Positions 35,820-43,729 of a DNA stretch of 64,000 nt are shown piece after piece. The translations under genes were made by a program, and so were the position numbers. Origin of the DNA: Serratia liquefaciens (GTDB lineage Bacteria > Pseudomonadota > Gammaproteobacteria > Enterobacterales > Enterobacteriaceae). Location of the stretch: positions 62,001 to 126,000 of the forward strand of contig JAAXZN010000059.1 in the NCBI GenBank assembly GCA_012719855.1, given 5' to 3'. The notes below the pieces were generated by a model. That model made no database searches. It was given only the letters and a program-made list of their open reading frames with translations, and was not told the DNA's origin. Each line of letters begins with the position of its first letter. Position 1 is the first letter of the stretch.

Positions 35820-36830
35820 ATGGTCAAAGTAGGCATTAATGGATTCGGCAGAATCGGCAGGAATGTTTTGCGTGCTGCGTTAGGTCGCAGCGACTTTGAA
35901 GTTGTGGCGATCAATGATTTGACCGACAGTAAAACGCTGGCGCATCTGCTGAAATACGATTCGCTCTCGGGCCGGCTGGCGGCCAGCGTCGAGGCCGGTG
36001 AAAACCAGCTGCTGCTGGACGGCAGGCCAATTCATGTCTTCTCTGAAAGAGATCCGGGCGCCATTCCATGGAAAAGCGTGGGCGTTGACGTGGTGATCGA
36101 AGCGACCGGTTTTTTTGCCGATAAAGCCAAGGCAGAAGTCCACATCACCCGGGGCGGCGCCAAACGAGTGATCATCTCTGCACCGGCTAAAGACGACGAC
36201 ATTACGATAGTGATGGGCGTTAACCAGGAACAGTACGATCCGGCCAAGCATCGCGTGGTCAGCAACGGCAGTTGTACCACCAACGGTTTGGCACCCGCCG
36301 CGCAGGTGCTGCATCAAGCCTTTGGCATTGAGTACGGCCTGATGAACACCACCCATGCCTACACCAACAGCCAGGCCCTGCACGATCAGCCTGAAAAAGA
36401 TTTACGGGGTGCCCGTGCCGCTGCGGAGTCGATTGTGCCTTACTCCAGCGGCGCGGCCAAAGCGCTCGGCAAGGTGATCCCGAGCCTGGATGGCCGCCTG
36501 ACCGGTTATTCGCTGCGGGTACCGGTGCCGGTAGTCTCTATCGTCGACCTGACGGTCACGCTGAAACGCGAAGTGACCAGCGAAGAGATCAACGCCGCTT
36601 TCCGTCAGGCTGCGGAGTCAGGGCCACTTAAGGGGATCCTTGGATACAGCGATGAACCTTTGGTGTCGAGCGATTATAAAGGCGACCCGCGCTCGTCGAT
36701 TATCGATGGGCTTTCAACACTGGTGATCGGCGGCAAGTTGGTCAAGGTTCTTGCCTGGTATGACAACGAGTGGGGGTTCTCTAACCGCCTGGTCGACCTG
36801 GCGGTGCTGATGGAAAAACGCGGGTTGTAG
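35820..36830 (+). CDS. Type I glyceraldehyde-3-phosphate dehydrogenase, paralogue
   Basis: A 336-residue GAPDH. The NAD-binding GINGFGRIGR is at residues 5-14 and D33 in INDL favours NAD. The catalytic C152 lies in VSNGSCTTNGLAP and H179 in TTHAYT. The usual motif is SNASCTTNCLAP, so a conserved alanine and the second cysteine are both glycine here. The sequence is closer to Bacillus-type or plasmid/secondary GAPDHs than to enterobacterial GapA, so this is likely a second copy with a specialised or inducible role (alternative gap, or another aldehyde phosphate). GAAGGAG lies eight bases before the ATG. Two hairpins follow the stop. Confidence 0.88.
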   Translation: MVKVGINGFGRIGRNVLRAALGRSDFEVVAINDLTDSKTLAHLLKYDSLSGRLAASVEAGENQLLLDGRPIHVFSERDPGAIPWKSVGVDVVIEATGFFADKAKAEVHITRGGAKRVIISAPAKDDDITIVMGVNQEQYDPAKHRVVSNGSCTTNGLAPAAQVLHQAFGIEYGLMNTTHAYTNSQALHDQPEKDLRGARAAAESIVPYSSGAAKALGKVIPSLDGRLTGYSLRVPVPVVSIVDLTVTLKREVTSEEINAAFRQAAESGPLKGILGYSDEPLVSSDYKGDPRSSIIDGLSTLVIGGKLVKVLAWYDNEWGFSNRLVDLAVLMEKRGL

Positions 36831-36872
36831 GGGCCTTGCGGTCGAATATGTCCGTCCATTTACTCACTCAGT

Positions 36873-36898
36873 CAATAGCCCCCGTCAGGGGGCTATTG
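36873..36898. terminator. Hairpin terminator after the GAPDH paralogue
   Basis: CAATAGCCCCC and GGGGGCTATTG form an 11-bp stem about 40 bases past the GAPDH stop. No long T run follows, so termination efficiency is uncertain. Confidence 0.6.
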
Positions 36899-36933
36899 AG
36901 GTCGTTGAAAAAGTGCTCTGTTGTTTAATGGTA

Positions 36934-36998
36934 GGGGCGCTGCATGCTGCGCCCAATAGCATAATCAATGAGTTAAATCTGGTCGAACATGTTCGACC
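36934..36998. repeat. REP-like element, copy 2, with an 18-bp palindrome
   Basis: GGGGCGCTGCATGCTGCGCCC (first 20 bases quoted in part: GGGGCGCTGCATGCTGCGCC) is near-identical to 30151-30172. It is followed by the perfect palindrome GGTCGAACATGTTCGACC at 36981-36998, of which a degenerate copy (GGTCGAATATGTCCG) occurs at 36840-36854. The arrangement between convergent genes is typical of dispersed palindromic repeats. No gene is present in 36831-37072. Confidence 0.55.
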
Positions 36999-37037
36999 CC
37001 TACCGGTTTAGCCTTTTCGAGTGTTTGTCAGTAGTCT

Positions 37038-37063
37038 GAATAGCCCCCTCCAGGGGGCTATTC
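37038..37063. terminator. Hairpin terminator after the inositol-phosphatase-family gene
   Basis: GAATAGCCCCC pairs with GGGGGCTATTC around TCCA, ten bases past the stop of the minus-strand gene. It is a near copy of the hairpin at 36873-36898, so each convergent operon has its own version. Confidence 0.7.
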
Positions 37064-37072
37064 AACGTCAAT

Positions 37073-37861
37073 TCAGAGCTGTGCAATACGCATTAACTCT
37101 TCTTTGGCCCCAGGGGCCACCGCCAGCACCGGCCCGCCGCGCAGCAAATGTTCCCCTTCGGTATTGAACGGGTGGGTCCAGCCACCGGCTTCGTTCACCA
37201 GACAGTAACCCGCCAGACAGTCCCAGGCGTGCATGTAGGGTTCGTAATAGCCCACCAGCCGTCCTGCCGCCACCCAGGCCAACATCATGGCGCCGGAGCC
37301 GTTGCGGAAGAAACTGCCGCCCACGGCGGTGATTGCGGCGGCAATTTCACCGACGCGTTCCGGTTTAACATAGCTGTTGGCGCCAAAACCGGTGACGTGG
37401 TTTTGCAAGGTGCGCTTTGGATCCACCTGCAGCGTTTTGCCATTGAGGGTCGCACCCGCGCCGCGAGCGGCCTTAAAACTCTCTTGCTGACAGGGGGCGA
37501 CGATCACGCCGATCACCGGCTCGCCCTGATGGATAACGGCCACCGACACGCACCAGTTCGGCATGCCGTTAACGAATGGGCTGGTGCCGTCGATCGGGTC
37601 CACTACCCAGGTGTAACCGGAATCGCCGGGTTGCAGGCCAAACTCCTCGCCCAGGAAACCGTCTTGCGGGAATTGGCGGGCGATGTGTTCGCGGATCAGC
37701 AGTTCAACCTCGCGATCGGCAATCGAAACCACGTCTTGCGCATCGCGTTTGGTTTCAATCACCAGGCTTTCGCGGCGATTAAAATAATCCAGCGCCTTGG
37801 CCCCGGCTTCGCGGGCCGCCTGTTCCGCCAGCGTCAGGCGCTGGGCAATCTGTTCGTTCAT
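37073..37861 (-). CDS. Inositol-monophosphatase-family phosphatase
   Basis: A 262-residue Mg-dependent, lithium-sensitive-type phosphatase. Metal-binding motifs are visible: GEEFG (about 70-74), WVVDPIDGTSPFVNGMPNW (about 87-105) and AWDCLAGYCLVNEAGG near 213-228. Start: the ATG at 37861, for which AAGGA lies six bases upstream; an ATG two codons earlier abuts that site. It is the last gene of a four-gene operon with an AfuABC-like importer. I infer that it dephosphorylates an imported sugar or inositol phosphate, or supplies free sugar for catabolism. The substrate could also be a histidinol or nucleotide phosphate, as the family is broad. Confidence 0.85.
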   Translation of the reverse strand: MNEQIAQRLTLAEQAAREAGAKALDYFNRRESLVIETKRDAQDVVSIADREVELLIREHIARQFPQDGFLGEEFGLQPGDSGYTWVVDPIDGTSPFVNGMPNWCVSVAVIHQGEPVIGVIVAPCQQESFKAARGAGATLNGKTLQVDPKRTLQNHVTGFGANSYVKPERVGEIAAAITAVGGSFFRNGSGAMMLAWVAAGRLVGYYEPYMHAWDCLAGYCLVNEAGGWTHPFNTEGEHLLRGGPVLAVAPGAKEELMRIAQL

Positions 37862-37885
37862 CTTCATTCCTTAACGTTGTTAGGA

Positions 37886-38947
37886 TCACTGGGCAATCAG
37901 TGCCAGACCCTGAGTTTTGAAGTCAATGGCCACGCGGGTGGTCGGTGCCAGTTGGCGCTCCATCTGCACATCGACAATAAACAGCGCGCCGAGATCGGTT
38001 TTTACTTCATATTCGATATGGTCCCCAAGCCAGGTGCTGTGGGTGACTTCACCGTTCAAGGCGCCGCTTTGCTCCGGCAGCAGGGTAATGAACTGTGGGC
38101 GCACCGACAGTTGCGCTGCGCCGGGACGCGCCTTGGCACCCGGTACCCGGTACTGGCGGCTGCCGAGGGTGATCAGCGCTTCCCCGCCTTCCACTTGTTC
38201 TATGTCACAGGGCAGGATATTGGCTTCGCCCATAAAGTCGGCGATAAACACCGACGCCGGCGAGTGGTAAAGCTCCTGCGGCGCACCCTGCTGGGCAATA
38301 TGCCCTTCTTTCATGACGATAATCTTATCGGAGACCGCCAGGGCTTCTTCCTGATCGTGGGTGACGTACACCGCGGTAAAGCCGAGGCGCTGCTGCAAAT
38401 CGCGGATCTCGGTGCGGACACGGCGACGCAGCCGTTCGTCGAGGTTGGATAAGGGTTCGTCGAGCAACAGCACCTGCGGTTCCAACACCAGGGCACGCGC
38501 CACGGCGATGCGCTGTTGCTGGCCGCCGGACAGCTCAGAGGGCAGGCGTTGGCCCATGCTTTCCAGACCGACCAGTTTCAGCCCTTCACGGGCCCGATCC
38601 TGCGCCTCCTTACGCGACAGGCCGCTGGCAAGCAGGCCGTACATCACGTTATCCAGAGAGTTCATGTGCGGGAACAGCGCGTAGGATTGAAACACCATCG
38701 CGACGTCACGCTCGTTGGCGGGCAGGTGCGTGACCTCCTTGCCGCCAATCAGAATACGGCCTGAGGTCGGGTGTTCCAGGCCGGCCAGCAGACGCAGGGT
38801 GGTGGTCTTGCCGCAGCCGGAAGGCCCGAGCAGCGTCACCAGCGTGCCGGGCTCGACGGCGAGTGAAAGCCCGGGCAAGGCGGTGAAATCGGCAAACTGT
38901 TTGGTGACGTTCTCAAACACCACCGAGCCGGAACGAATGGCAGTCAT
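37886..38947 (-). CDS. ABC importer ATPase (AfuC/FbpC/PotA-like)
   Basis: A 353-residue ATP-binding subunit. Walker A GPSGCGKTTTLRLLAG is at about 37-52, the Q loop in VFQSYALFPHM, signature LSGGQQQRIAVARAL near 138-152, Walker B VLLLDEPLSNLD, and switch VTHDQEEAL. A C-terminal TOBE-type domain (about 240-350) carries LSVRPQFITLLP. This class serves iron(III), phosphonate, polyamine and sugar-phosphate importers. It overlaps the permease gene by four bases. In context it powers the importer whose binding protein and fused permease are encoded upstream. Confidence 0.92.
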   Translation of the reverse strand: MTAIRSGSVVFENVTKQFADFTALPGLSLAVEPGTLVTLLGPSGCGKTTTLRLLAGLEHPTSGRILIGGKEVTHLPANERDVAMVFQSYALFPHMNSLDNVMYGLLASGLSRKEAQDRAREGLKLVGLESMGQRLPSELSGGQQQRIAVARALVLEPQVLLLDEPLSNLDERLRRRVRTEIRDLQQRLGFTAVYVTHDQEEALAVSDKIIVMKEGHIAQQGAPQELYHSPASVFIADFMGEANILPCDIEQVEGGEALITLGSRQYRVPGAKARPGAAQLSVRPQFITLLPEQSGALNGEVTHSTWLGDHIEYEVKTDLGALFIVDVQMERQLAPTTRVAIDFKTQGLALIAQ

Positions 38948-41172
38948 ACGGCATTCTCCTGATGTAAGGCCGGTGGAGGCGTCACCGGCGGTGTGGCAAT
39001 ACGGATGGCGCGGCGCAGGCGACGTTCGCCCACCAGCAGCTGGAAAGTGAGGATCACCGCCAGCATCACCACGATAAGCACGGAGGAGTAAGCGATGGCC
39101 ACGCCGTATTCCCCGTTTTCGACCAGCCCGACGATGTAGGAGGTGGCCATGTTGTACTGGGCGCTGACCAGGAAAATCACCGCGCTGATGGAGGTGATCG
39201 CGCGCACAAAGGCGTAAACCAGCGCCGCGCTGATGGCCGGTTTCAACAGCGGCAGGATCACTTTGCGCAGGGTGCGGAAACTGCTGGCGCGCAGGGTCAG
39301 CGAGGCTTCATCCAGGCTGCGATCCAGTTGGCTCATGGCGGCGATCCCGCCCCGAACGCCGACCGGCATATTGCGGAACACAAAGCAGGCGACCAGGATC
39401 AGGGCGGTGCCGGTGATTTCCAGCGGCGGCAGGTTGTAGGCCATGATGTAACTGACGCCGATCACCGTGCCTGGGATGGCAAAGCTGAGCATCAGCATAA
39501 ACTCGAAGGTCTGGCGACCGGCGAACTTCTGCCGCACGATCAGCCAGGCGGTGAGCAAGCCGACGATGGCCGTGAGCGGCGCGGCGATCAGGGCAATTTC
39601 CAACGTGGTCCAGAACGAGTTCCAGGCGACGCCGGTCCAGACGATCTGGCCGCTGTTCCAGTGGAAACCAAAGGCGCGGGCGTAATGGCCCAGCGTCAGG
39701 CTGCTGTCGAGTCCCCATGACTGCACGAAGCCGCCAATCAGGATCATGCCGTAGATGACCAGCGTGAACAGGCCCCAGGGGATCACCAACGCGTACACGC
39801 CGTAGCGCAAGCCCCGCGGCAATCCACAGTGGGTGCCGGAATCCCCTTTGCCGGTAACGGTGGCGAAGCTTTTTCCTGCCAACCACAGGCGCTGCAAAAT
39901 AAAGGCGCTGAGGGTAAAGCACAGCAGGATAATCGCCAGCACGGCGGCGCGGCTCGGATCGTTTTGCGCGCCGACCACCGAGAAGAAGATCTCGGTCGAC
40001 AGCACGCCGTGGCTGCCGCCCAGCACCATGGGGTTACCGAAGTCCGCCATGCTTTCGATAAAGCTGATCAGGAAGGCGTTGGCCAACCCGGGCGCCATCA
40101 GCGGCAGGGAAACGTAGCGGAAAGTGCGCCAGCGGTTGGCGCGCAGCGTTTGCGAAGCTTCTTCCAGCGAGGGGCTGACGCCTTCCACCACGCCAATCAA
40201 CACCAGAAAGGCAATCGGGGTAAAGGAGAGCACCTGAGCAATCCAGATGCCGGTCAGGCCATAAAGCCAGCGGCCGGGCTCGATGCCGAACACCCCGGCG
40301 AGCAGCTCGGTCACCACCCCGGCACGGCCAAACAGCAGCATCAGCGCCAGGCCGATCACGAACGGCGGCGTAATGATCGGCAGTACCGTCAACATGCGCA
40401 GCCCTTTTTTGAACGGCAGCGGCGTACGGGTGGCAGCCAGGGCAAAAGCCAGGCCGAGCAGCGTGGATCCGCTGGCGGTCATCAGCGCCAGCGTCAGAGT
40501 GCGCCAGGCGGTGCCGCAACTGCCGCCCTTCAGGCAGCTCAGGCTCCAAATGGCCGGGTCCTGCATATTGGCGATCAGGCCGTCTGGCTTGAACGATCCG
40601 TCCACGTCCTGCACCGAGGCGACAAACATGCTCAGCACCGGGTAAAGCACGAAGGTGGTGACCAGCGCGACCAGCAGCACAATGGCGGCGACCACAAAGG
40701 CATCGCCCTTCAGCACGCCGCGTTCGGCAAGCGCGAAAGAGAACAGCAGCAAAAATGTGGTGATCAGTAAAACAGCGCCGGCTCCAAAGGCGGGCTGGCC
40801 GTCGCTGAGTGCGCCGAACAAGTGTTCGCTCCATTGCCAGTTCCAGCCGCTGTAACCAATGGCATGGCCTTCAAACAGCAGAAAGACCACGCCGATCAGG
40901 CTGGCAGCGATCAGCAACTGCGAGCGAAAACGGCCAATTTGCAGCAGGCGAGCTACGGCGCAAACCAGCAGCATCAGCATGGCAACCGCCAGCCAGGGGC
41001 GTTGAAACGTCAGTATTTGCCACAGCGCGGGTGCACTCACCTGATCCTGCCACAGCGTACTTAGCCAGCCAAAGTCGAAGAACCCGGCTTCCTGGCTGTA
41101 CCAGGGCAGCAACAACAGTGCCAGTGCGCCCAGCACGAGGGCCCCGTCAAGGCGGCGGTTTTGAGCATTCAT
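38944..41172 (-). CDS. ABC importer permease, two-domain fusion (AfuB/FbpB-like)
   Basis: A 742-residue inner-membrane protein made of two fused permease domains, each with an EAA-type coupling loop (LEEASQTLRANRWRTFRYVSLPL near residue 340, DEASLTLRASSFRTLRKVILPLL near 640). About 150 residues of extra membrane sequence precede the first domain. The fusion makes a single chain do the work of the usual permease dimer, as in AfuB/FbpB/HitB proteins. It lies between the binding protein gene (106-base gap with no gene) and the ATPase gene (ATGA overlap). Sugar-phosphate or iron substrates are the family options. Confidence 0.9.
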   Translation of the reverse strand: MNAQNRRLDGALVLGALALLLLPWYSQEAGFFDFGWLSTLWQDQVSAPALWQILTFQRPWLAVAMLMLLVCAVARLLQIGRFRSQLLIAASLIGVVFLLFEGHAIGYSGWNWQWSEHLFGALSDGQPAFGAGAVLLITTFLLLFSFALAERGVLKGDAFVVAAIVLLVALVTTFVLYPVLSMFVASVQDVDGSFKPDGLIANMQDPAIWSLSCLKGGSCGTAWRTLTLALMTASGSTLLGLAFALAATRTPLPFKKGLRMLTVLPIITPPFVIGLALMLLFGRAGVVTELLAGVFGIEPGRWLYGLTGIWIAQVLSFTPIAFLVLIGVVEGVSPSLEEASQTLRANRWRTFRYVSLPLMAPGLANAFLISFIESMADFGNPMVLGGSHGVLSTEIFFSVVGAQNDPSRAAVLAIILLCFTLSAFILQRLWLAGKSFATVTGKGDSGTHCGLPRGLRYGVYALVIPWGLFTLVIYGMILIGGFVQSWGLDSSLTLGHYARAFGFHWNSGQIVWTGVAWNSFWTTLEIALIAAPLTAIVGLLTAWLIVRQKFAGRQTFEFMLMLSFAIPGTVIGVSYIMAYNLPPLEITGTALILVACFVFRNMPVGVRGGIAAMSQLDRSLDEASLTLRASSFRTLRKVILPLLKPAISAALVYAFVRAITSISAVIFLVSAQYNMATSYIVGLVENGEYGVAIAYSSVLIVVMLAVILTFQLLVGERRLRRAIRIATPPVTPPPALHQENAV

Positions 41173-41278
41173 CTTAACCTCGAGAGTTCATATGTCCTTC
41201 ACCGCGCCCTGCATGGGCGAGCGTGACCTCGCCCGATTTATTGCAGAGCGCATCGCATGCGTGAGGGAAGGGCTTGAA

Positions 41279-42307
41279 TTACTGGGCGCTGGCGCCGATC
41301 TCTTTATCCCAACGGCTGAGCAGGGCCTTGCGTTTTTCTGTCGCGCCGTAGGTTTTAAAGTCGTAATCGATCAGTTTGATGTTCTCGAAGCGCGGTGCGT
41401 ATTCGGAAATAGCCGCGTTGCGATTTGACGGCAACTGGAAGGATTTGGCGTCTTTCATGTGCGATTGGGCGTCGGCGCTGAGCGCCCAGTCGTACCACAC
41501 TTTGGCTTCCTTGAGGTTGCGCGCGCCTTTCACGATCGACATGGAGCCAATTTCAAACCCGGTCCCTTCGCAAGGGGCAACCGCCTTGATCGGGAAGCCA
41601 TCTACCTGCATCGCGACGGCATCGTGCATAAAGACTATGCCGACGGTGGTTTCGCCGCGCGCCGCCGCTTTCACCGGGGCCGAGCCGGATTTGGTGTACT
41701 GCGAGATGTTGGCGTTAAGCTTTTTCAGGTAGTCGAAGGCCGGCTCTTCCCCCATGATTTGCACCAGGGTGGCGAGGGTGTTGTATGCGGTGCCGGAAGA
41801 GTTCGGGTTGGCCATTTGGATTTCGCCTTTGTAAGCCGGATCCAGCAGATCGCTCCAGCAGGCGGGCACCTTGAGTTTTTTCTCTGCCAGCAGCTTGGTG
41901 TTGTAACCCCAGCCCAGCGCCCCGGCGTAGACGCCGACGGTTCGGAAGCCGGCACTTTCCGCCTGTTTGCGCGCCCAGTCGTGCTGCTGGTCCAGCAGCG
42001 GGGACTGGTAAGGCTGGGTTAACCCCTCGTCGGCGGCCTGCATATGCGGATCGCCGGTACCTGCCCACCAAATATCGGTGCGCGGATTGCGGGCTTCGGT
42101 ACGAATACGTGCATAGGCTTCCCCGGCGGAGAGGCGCACCATACTGACTTTGATATCCGGGTGCTGTTTCTCAAACAAATTGGTCATTTGCTCACAGACC
42201 ACCACGTCGGCGGAGCAGATCATATTCAGTTTCCCGGCAGCCTGAGCTGGCAGGGAAGAGAGTGCTGTGCCGGCGGCGAGGACCGCCATCAGAGTAACGC
42301 GTTGCAT
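41279..42307 (-). CDS. ABC importer periplasmic binding protein (AfuA-like)
   Basis: A 342-residue class II binding protein. The signal peptide ends at LPAQAA. I used the ATG at 42307 with AAGGAG seven bases upstream; the longer frame runs through the operator. It resembles Fe(III)-type binding proteins (SADVVVCEQMTNLFEKQHP, RTDIWWAGTGDPHMQAADEG, VGIVFMHDAVAMQ). The tandem-tyrosine iron site of FbpA is not evident. That, with a LacI repressor and phosphatase in the same locus, points to a phosphorylated organic substrate, as shown for AfuABC hexose-phosphate uptake. It is the first gene of the operon, downstream of two LacI-type operators. Confidence 0.85.
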   Translation of the reverse strand: MQRVTLMAVLAAGTALSSLPAQAAGKLNMICSADVVVCEQMTNLFEKQHPDIKVSMVRLSAGEAYARIRTEARNPRTDIWWAGTGDPHMQAADEGLTQPYQSPLLDQQHDWARKQAESAGFRTVGVYAGALGWGYNTKLLAEKKLKVPACWSDLLDPAYKGEIQMANPNSSGTAYNTLATLVQIMGEEPAFDYLKKLNANISQYTKSGSAPVKAAARGETTVGIVFMHDAVAMQVDGFPIKAVAPCEGTGFEIGSMSIVKGARNLKEAKVWYDWALSADAQSHMKDAKSFQLPSNRNAAISEYAPRFENIKLIDYDFKTYGATEKRKALLSRWDKEIGASAQ

Positions 42308-42356
42308 GGTGTTCTCCTTGGTTGTGTAGGGTGGCGATACGTTGTCGCCTATTCTT

Positions 42357-42374
42357 TTTGCACGTGTGTGCAAA
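42357..42374. promoter_or_regulatory. LacI-family operator O1 (binding-protein side)
   Basis: TTTGCAC-GTGT-GTGCAAA is a perfect 7-bp dyad 50 bases upstream of the binding-protein start. It shares the TTTGCA half-site with O2, which supports one repressor binding both. Confidence 0.75.
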
Positions 42375-42464
42375 TAACTAGAGGATAAAAATTGTGCTGT
42401 CAATCGCGTGATGAAACAATTCAACCTACCCGTCACAAAAATGAAACAAATTGACCGCTAAAAA

Positions 42465-42482
42465 TTTGCACAGCTTTGCAAA
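42465..42482. promoter_or_regulatory. LacI-family operator O2 (repressor side)
   Basis: TTTGCA-CAGCTT-TGCAAA is a perfect 6-bp dyad 33 bases upstream of the repressor ATG. It has the same 18-base length and half-site as O1, 108 bases away. The spacing is compatible with looping and autoregulation. Confidence 0.75.
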
Positions 42483-42514
42483 ATGCGGCAAACTTTTCTC
42501 AGAGCGCGTAACGG

Positions 42515-43567
42515 ATGGAAGTGAAGATGGCGATGGACAAGGCGATGATCAGTGCAAAAGACGTGGCGGAAATGGCCGGAGTCTCCCGTTCGGCGGTCTC
42601 GCGTACCTATACACCCGGCGCCAGCGTGTCGGCGGCAACCCGTGAAAGGGTGATGCGGGCGGCCGAGGAACTGGGTTATCACGTTAACCATTTGGCGCGG
42701 GGACTGGTACGCAACCGCAGCGGCATTGTCTGCCTGATCGTTTCGGAGCTGGCGACGCCTTATCGGGCCAGCCTGGTGCGATTGTTGACCCAGCATCTGC
42801 AGGATGCGGGAAAAGTCGCCATGTTGATCAACACCGATCGCTCCGATGACAGCGTGTCCCAGGCATTGCAGCAGGCGATTAACTTCCGCGCAGATGCTTC
42901 TTTTGTCCTCTCCGGCATGCCGGACAGCGGCATTGCCCGCCTGTGCCACAAGCACGGCCAGCGGCTGGTGCTGATCAATCGTAACGATACCTTGCCCGGC
43001 TCGCTCAGCATCCGGCTGGATAACGAAGAGGCGGCCGGCAGGGTGGTAATGGCGTTTGCCCGTGCGGGCTGCCGACGCATCGCCTTCGCCAACTCTTTGG
43101 CCGGTACGCCTAGCCTGATGGCTCGTGAACGCGGTTTTCTCCAGGCGGCGGAAGCGGCAGGGCTGCAGGTGAGCGTCGAGCGGTTTGGCACCACCTCTTA
43201 CGAGAGCGGCCAGATCCTGGCGCACCGTTTGCTGACCCGACGTGAACGGCCTGACGCGGTATTCTGCGTCACCGATTTGCTGGCCTGCGGTTTTATGGAC
43301 GAGGCACGCCATCGTTTTGGGCTGCGCATTCCGGAAGATCTTTGCGTTGCGGGTTACGACGATATTCCGCAGGCGGCGTGGTCTTCTTATAACCTCACCA
43401 CCTTTACCCAGCCGGTGGCGTTATTTGCTCAGGATGCGGTTTCCTGGCTGATGGCGCAAGAGCAGAAGGAAGAGAATACGATGCCGGCGCTGGGCCAGGA
43501 AATGCCGGGTGAAACCCTGCTGTATCATGCCGATTTCGTCTGGCGTGGCACCATCCGCGGCGGCTGA
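42515..43567 (+). CDS. LacI-family repressor of the AfuABC-like operon
   Basis: A 350-residue regulator. The N-terminal LacI helix-turn-helix and hinge helix (ISAKDVAEMAGVSRSAVSRTY at about 11-31, then RVMRAAEELGYHVNHLAR) precede a periplasmic-binding-like effector domain (RSGIVCLIVSELATPYRASL, FCVTDLLACGFMDEA, VAGYDDIPQAAW). Translation could begin at 42515, 42527 or 42533; GGA lies seven bases before 42527, so the true start may be slightly inside my coordinates. It is divergent from the importer operon, and two dyads sharing TTTGCA/TGCAAA lie between them. The inducer is presumably the imported compound or its product. The YxxP-like Ala/Tyr pattern in SAVSRTYTPG is as in other members. Confidence 0.92.
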   Translation: MEVKMAMDKAMISAKDVAEMAGVSRSAVSRTYTPGASVSAATRERVMRAAEELGYHVNHLARGLVRNRSGIVCLIVSELATPYRASLVRLLTQHLQDAGKVAMLINTDRSDDSVSQALQQAINFRADASFVLSGMPDSGIARLCHKHGQRLVLINRNDTLPGSLSIRLDNEEAAGRVVMAFARAGCRRIAFANSLAGTPSLMARERGFLQAAEAAGLQVSVERFGTTSYESGQILAHRLLTRRERPDAVFCVTDLLACGFMDEARHRFGLRIPEDLCVAGYDDIPQAAWSSYNLTTFTQPVALFAQDAVSWLMAQEQKEENTMPALGQEMPGETLLYHADFVWRGTIRGG

Positions 43568-43612
43568 GTGTCCTTTATTTCAGATTGCGCATGGCGCGTT
43601 GGCAGATACGGC

Positions 43613-43729
43613 GCATTGAAGGTGGAAGCAGAAAAACTCCGCGCCCAAAAACGCGGCCTAATGCAAGACCTGTTGACCGGCAAAGTGCCGGTGCAGGCAG
43701 ACGAACCCTACACGGAGGTAATAGCATGA
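43613..43729 (+). pseudogene. HsdS C-terminal fragment (type I restriction specificity subunit)
   Basis: 38 codons reading ALKVEAEKLRAQKRGLMQDL then LTGKVPVQ, ending in TGA. This is the typical coiled-coil end of HsdS (KLRxQKxGLMxDLLTGKVPV). No start codon or recognition domains precede it; the preceding DNA is the 3' flank of the LacI-type gene. Its stop overlaps the ATG of the DUF1016 pseudogene by ATGA, the coupling expected of an intact hsdS-DUF1016 operon. A deletion evidently removed the rest of a type I system. Confidence 0.85.
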
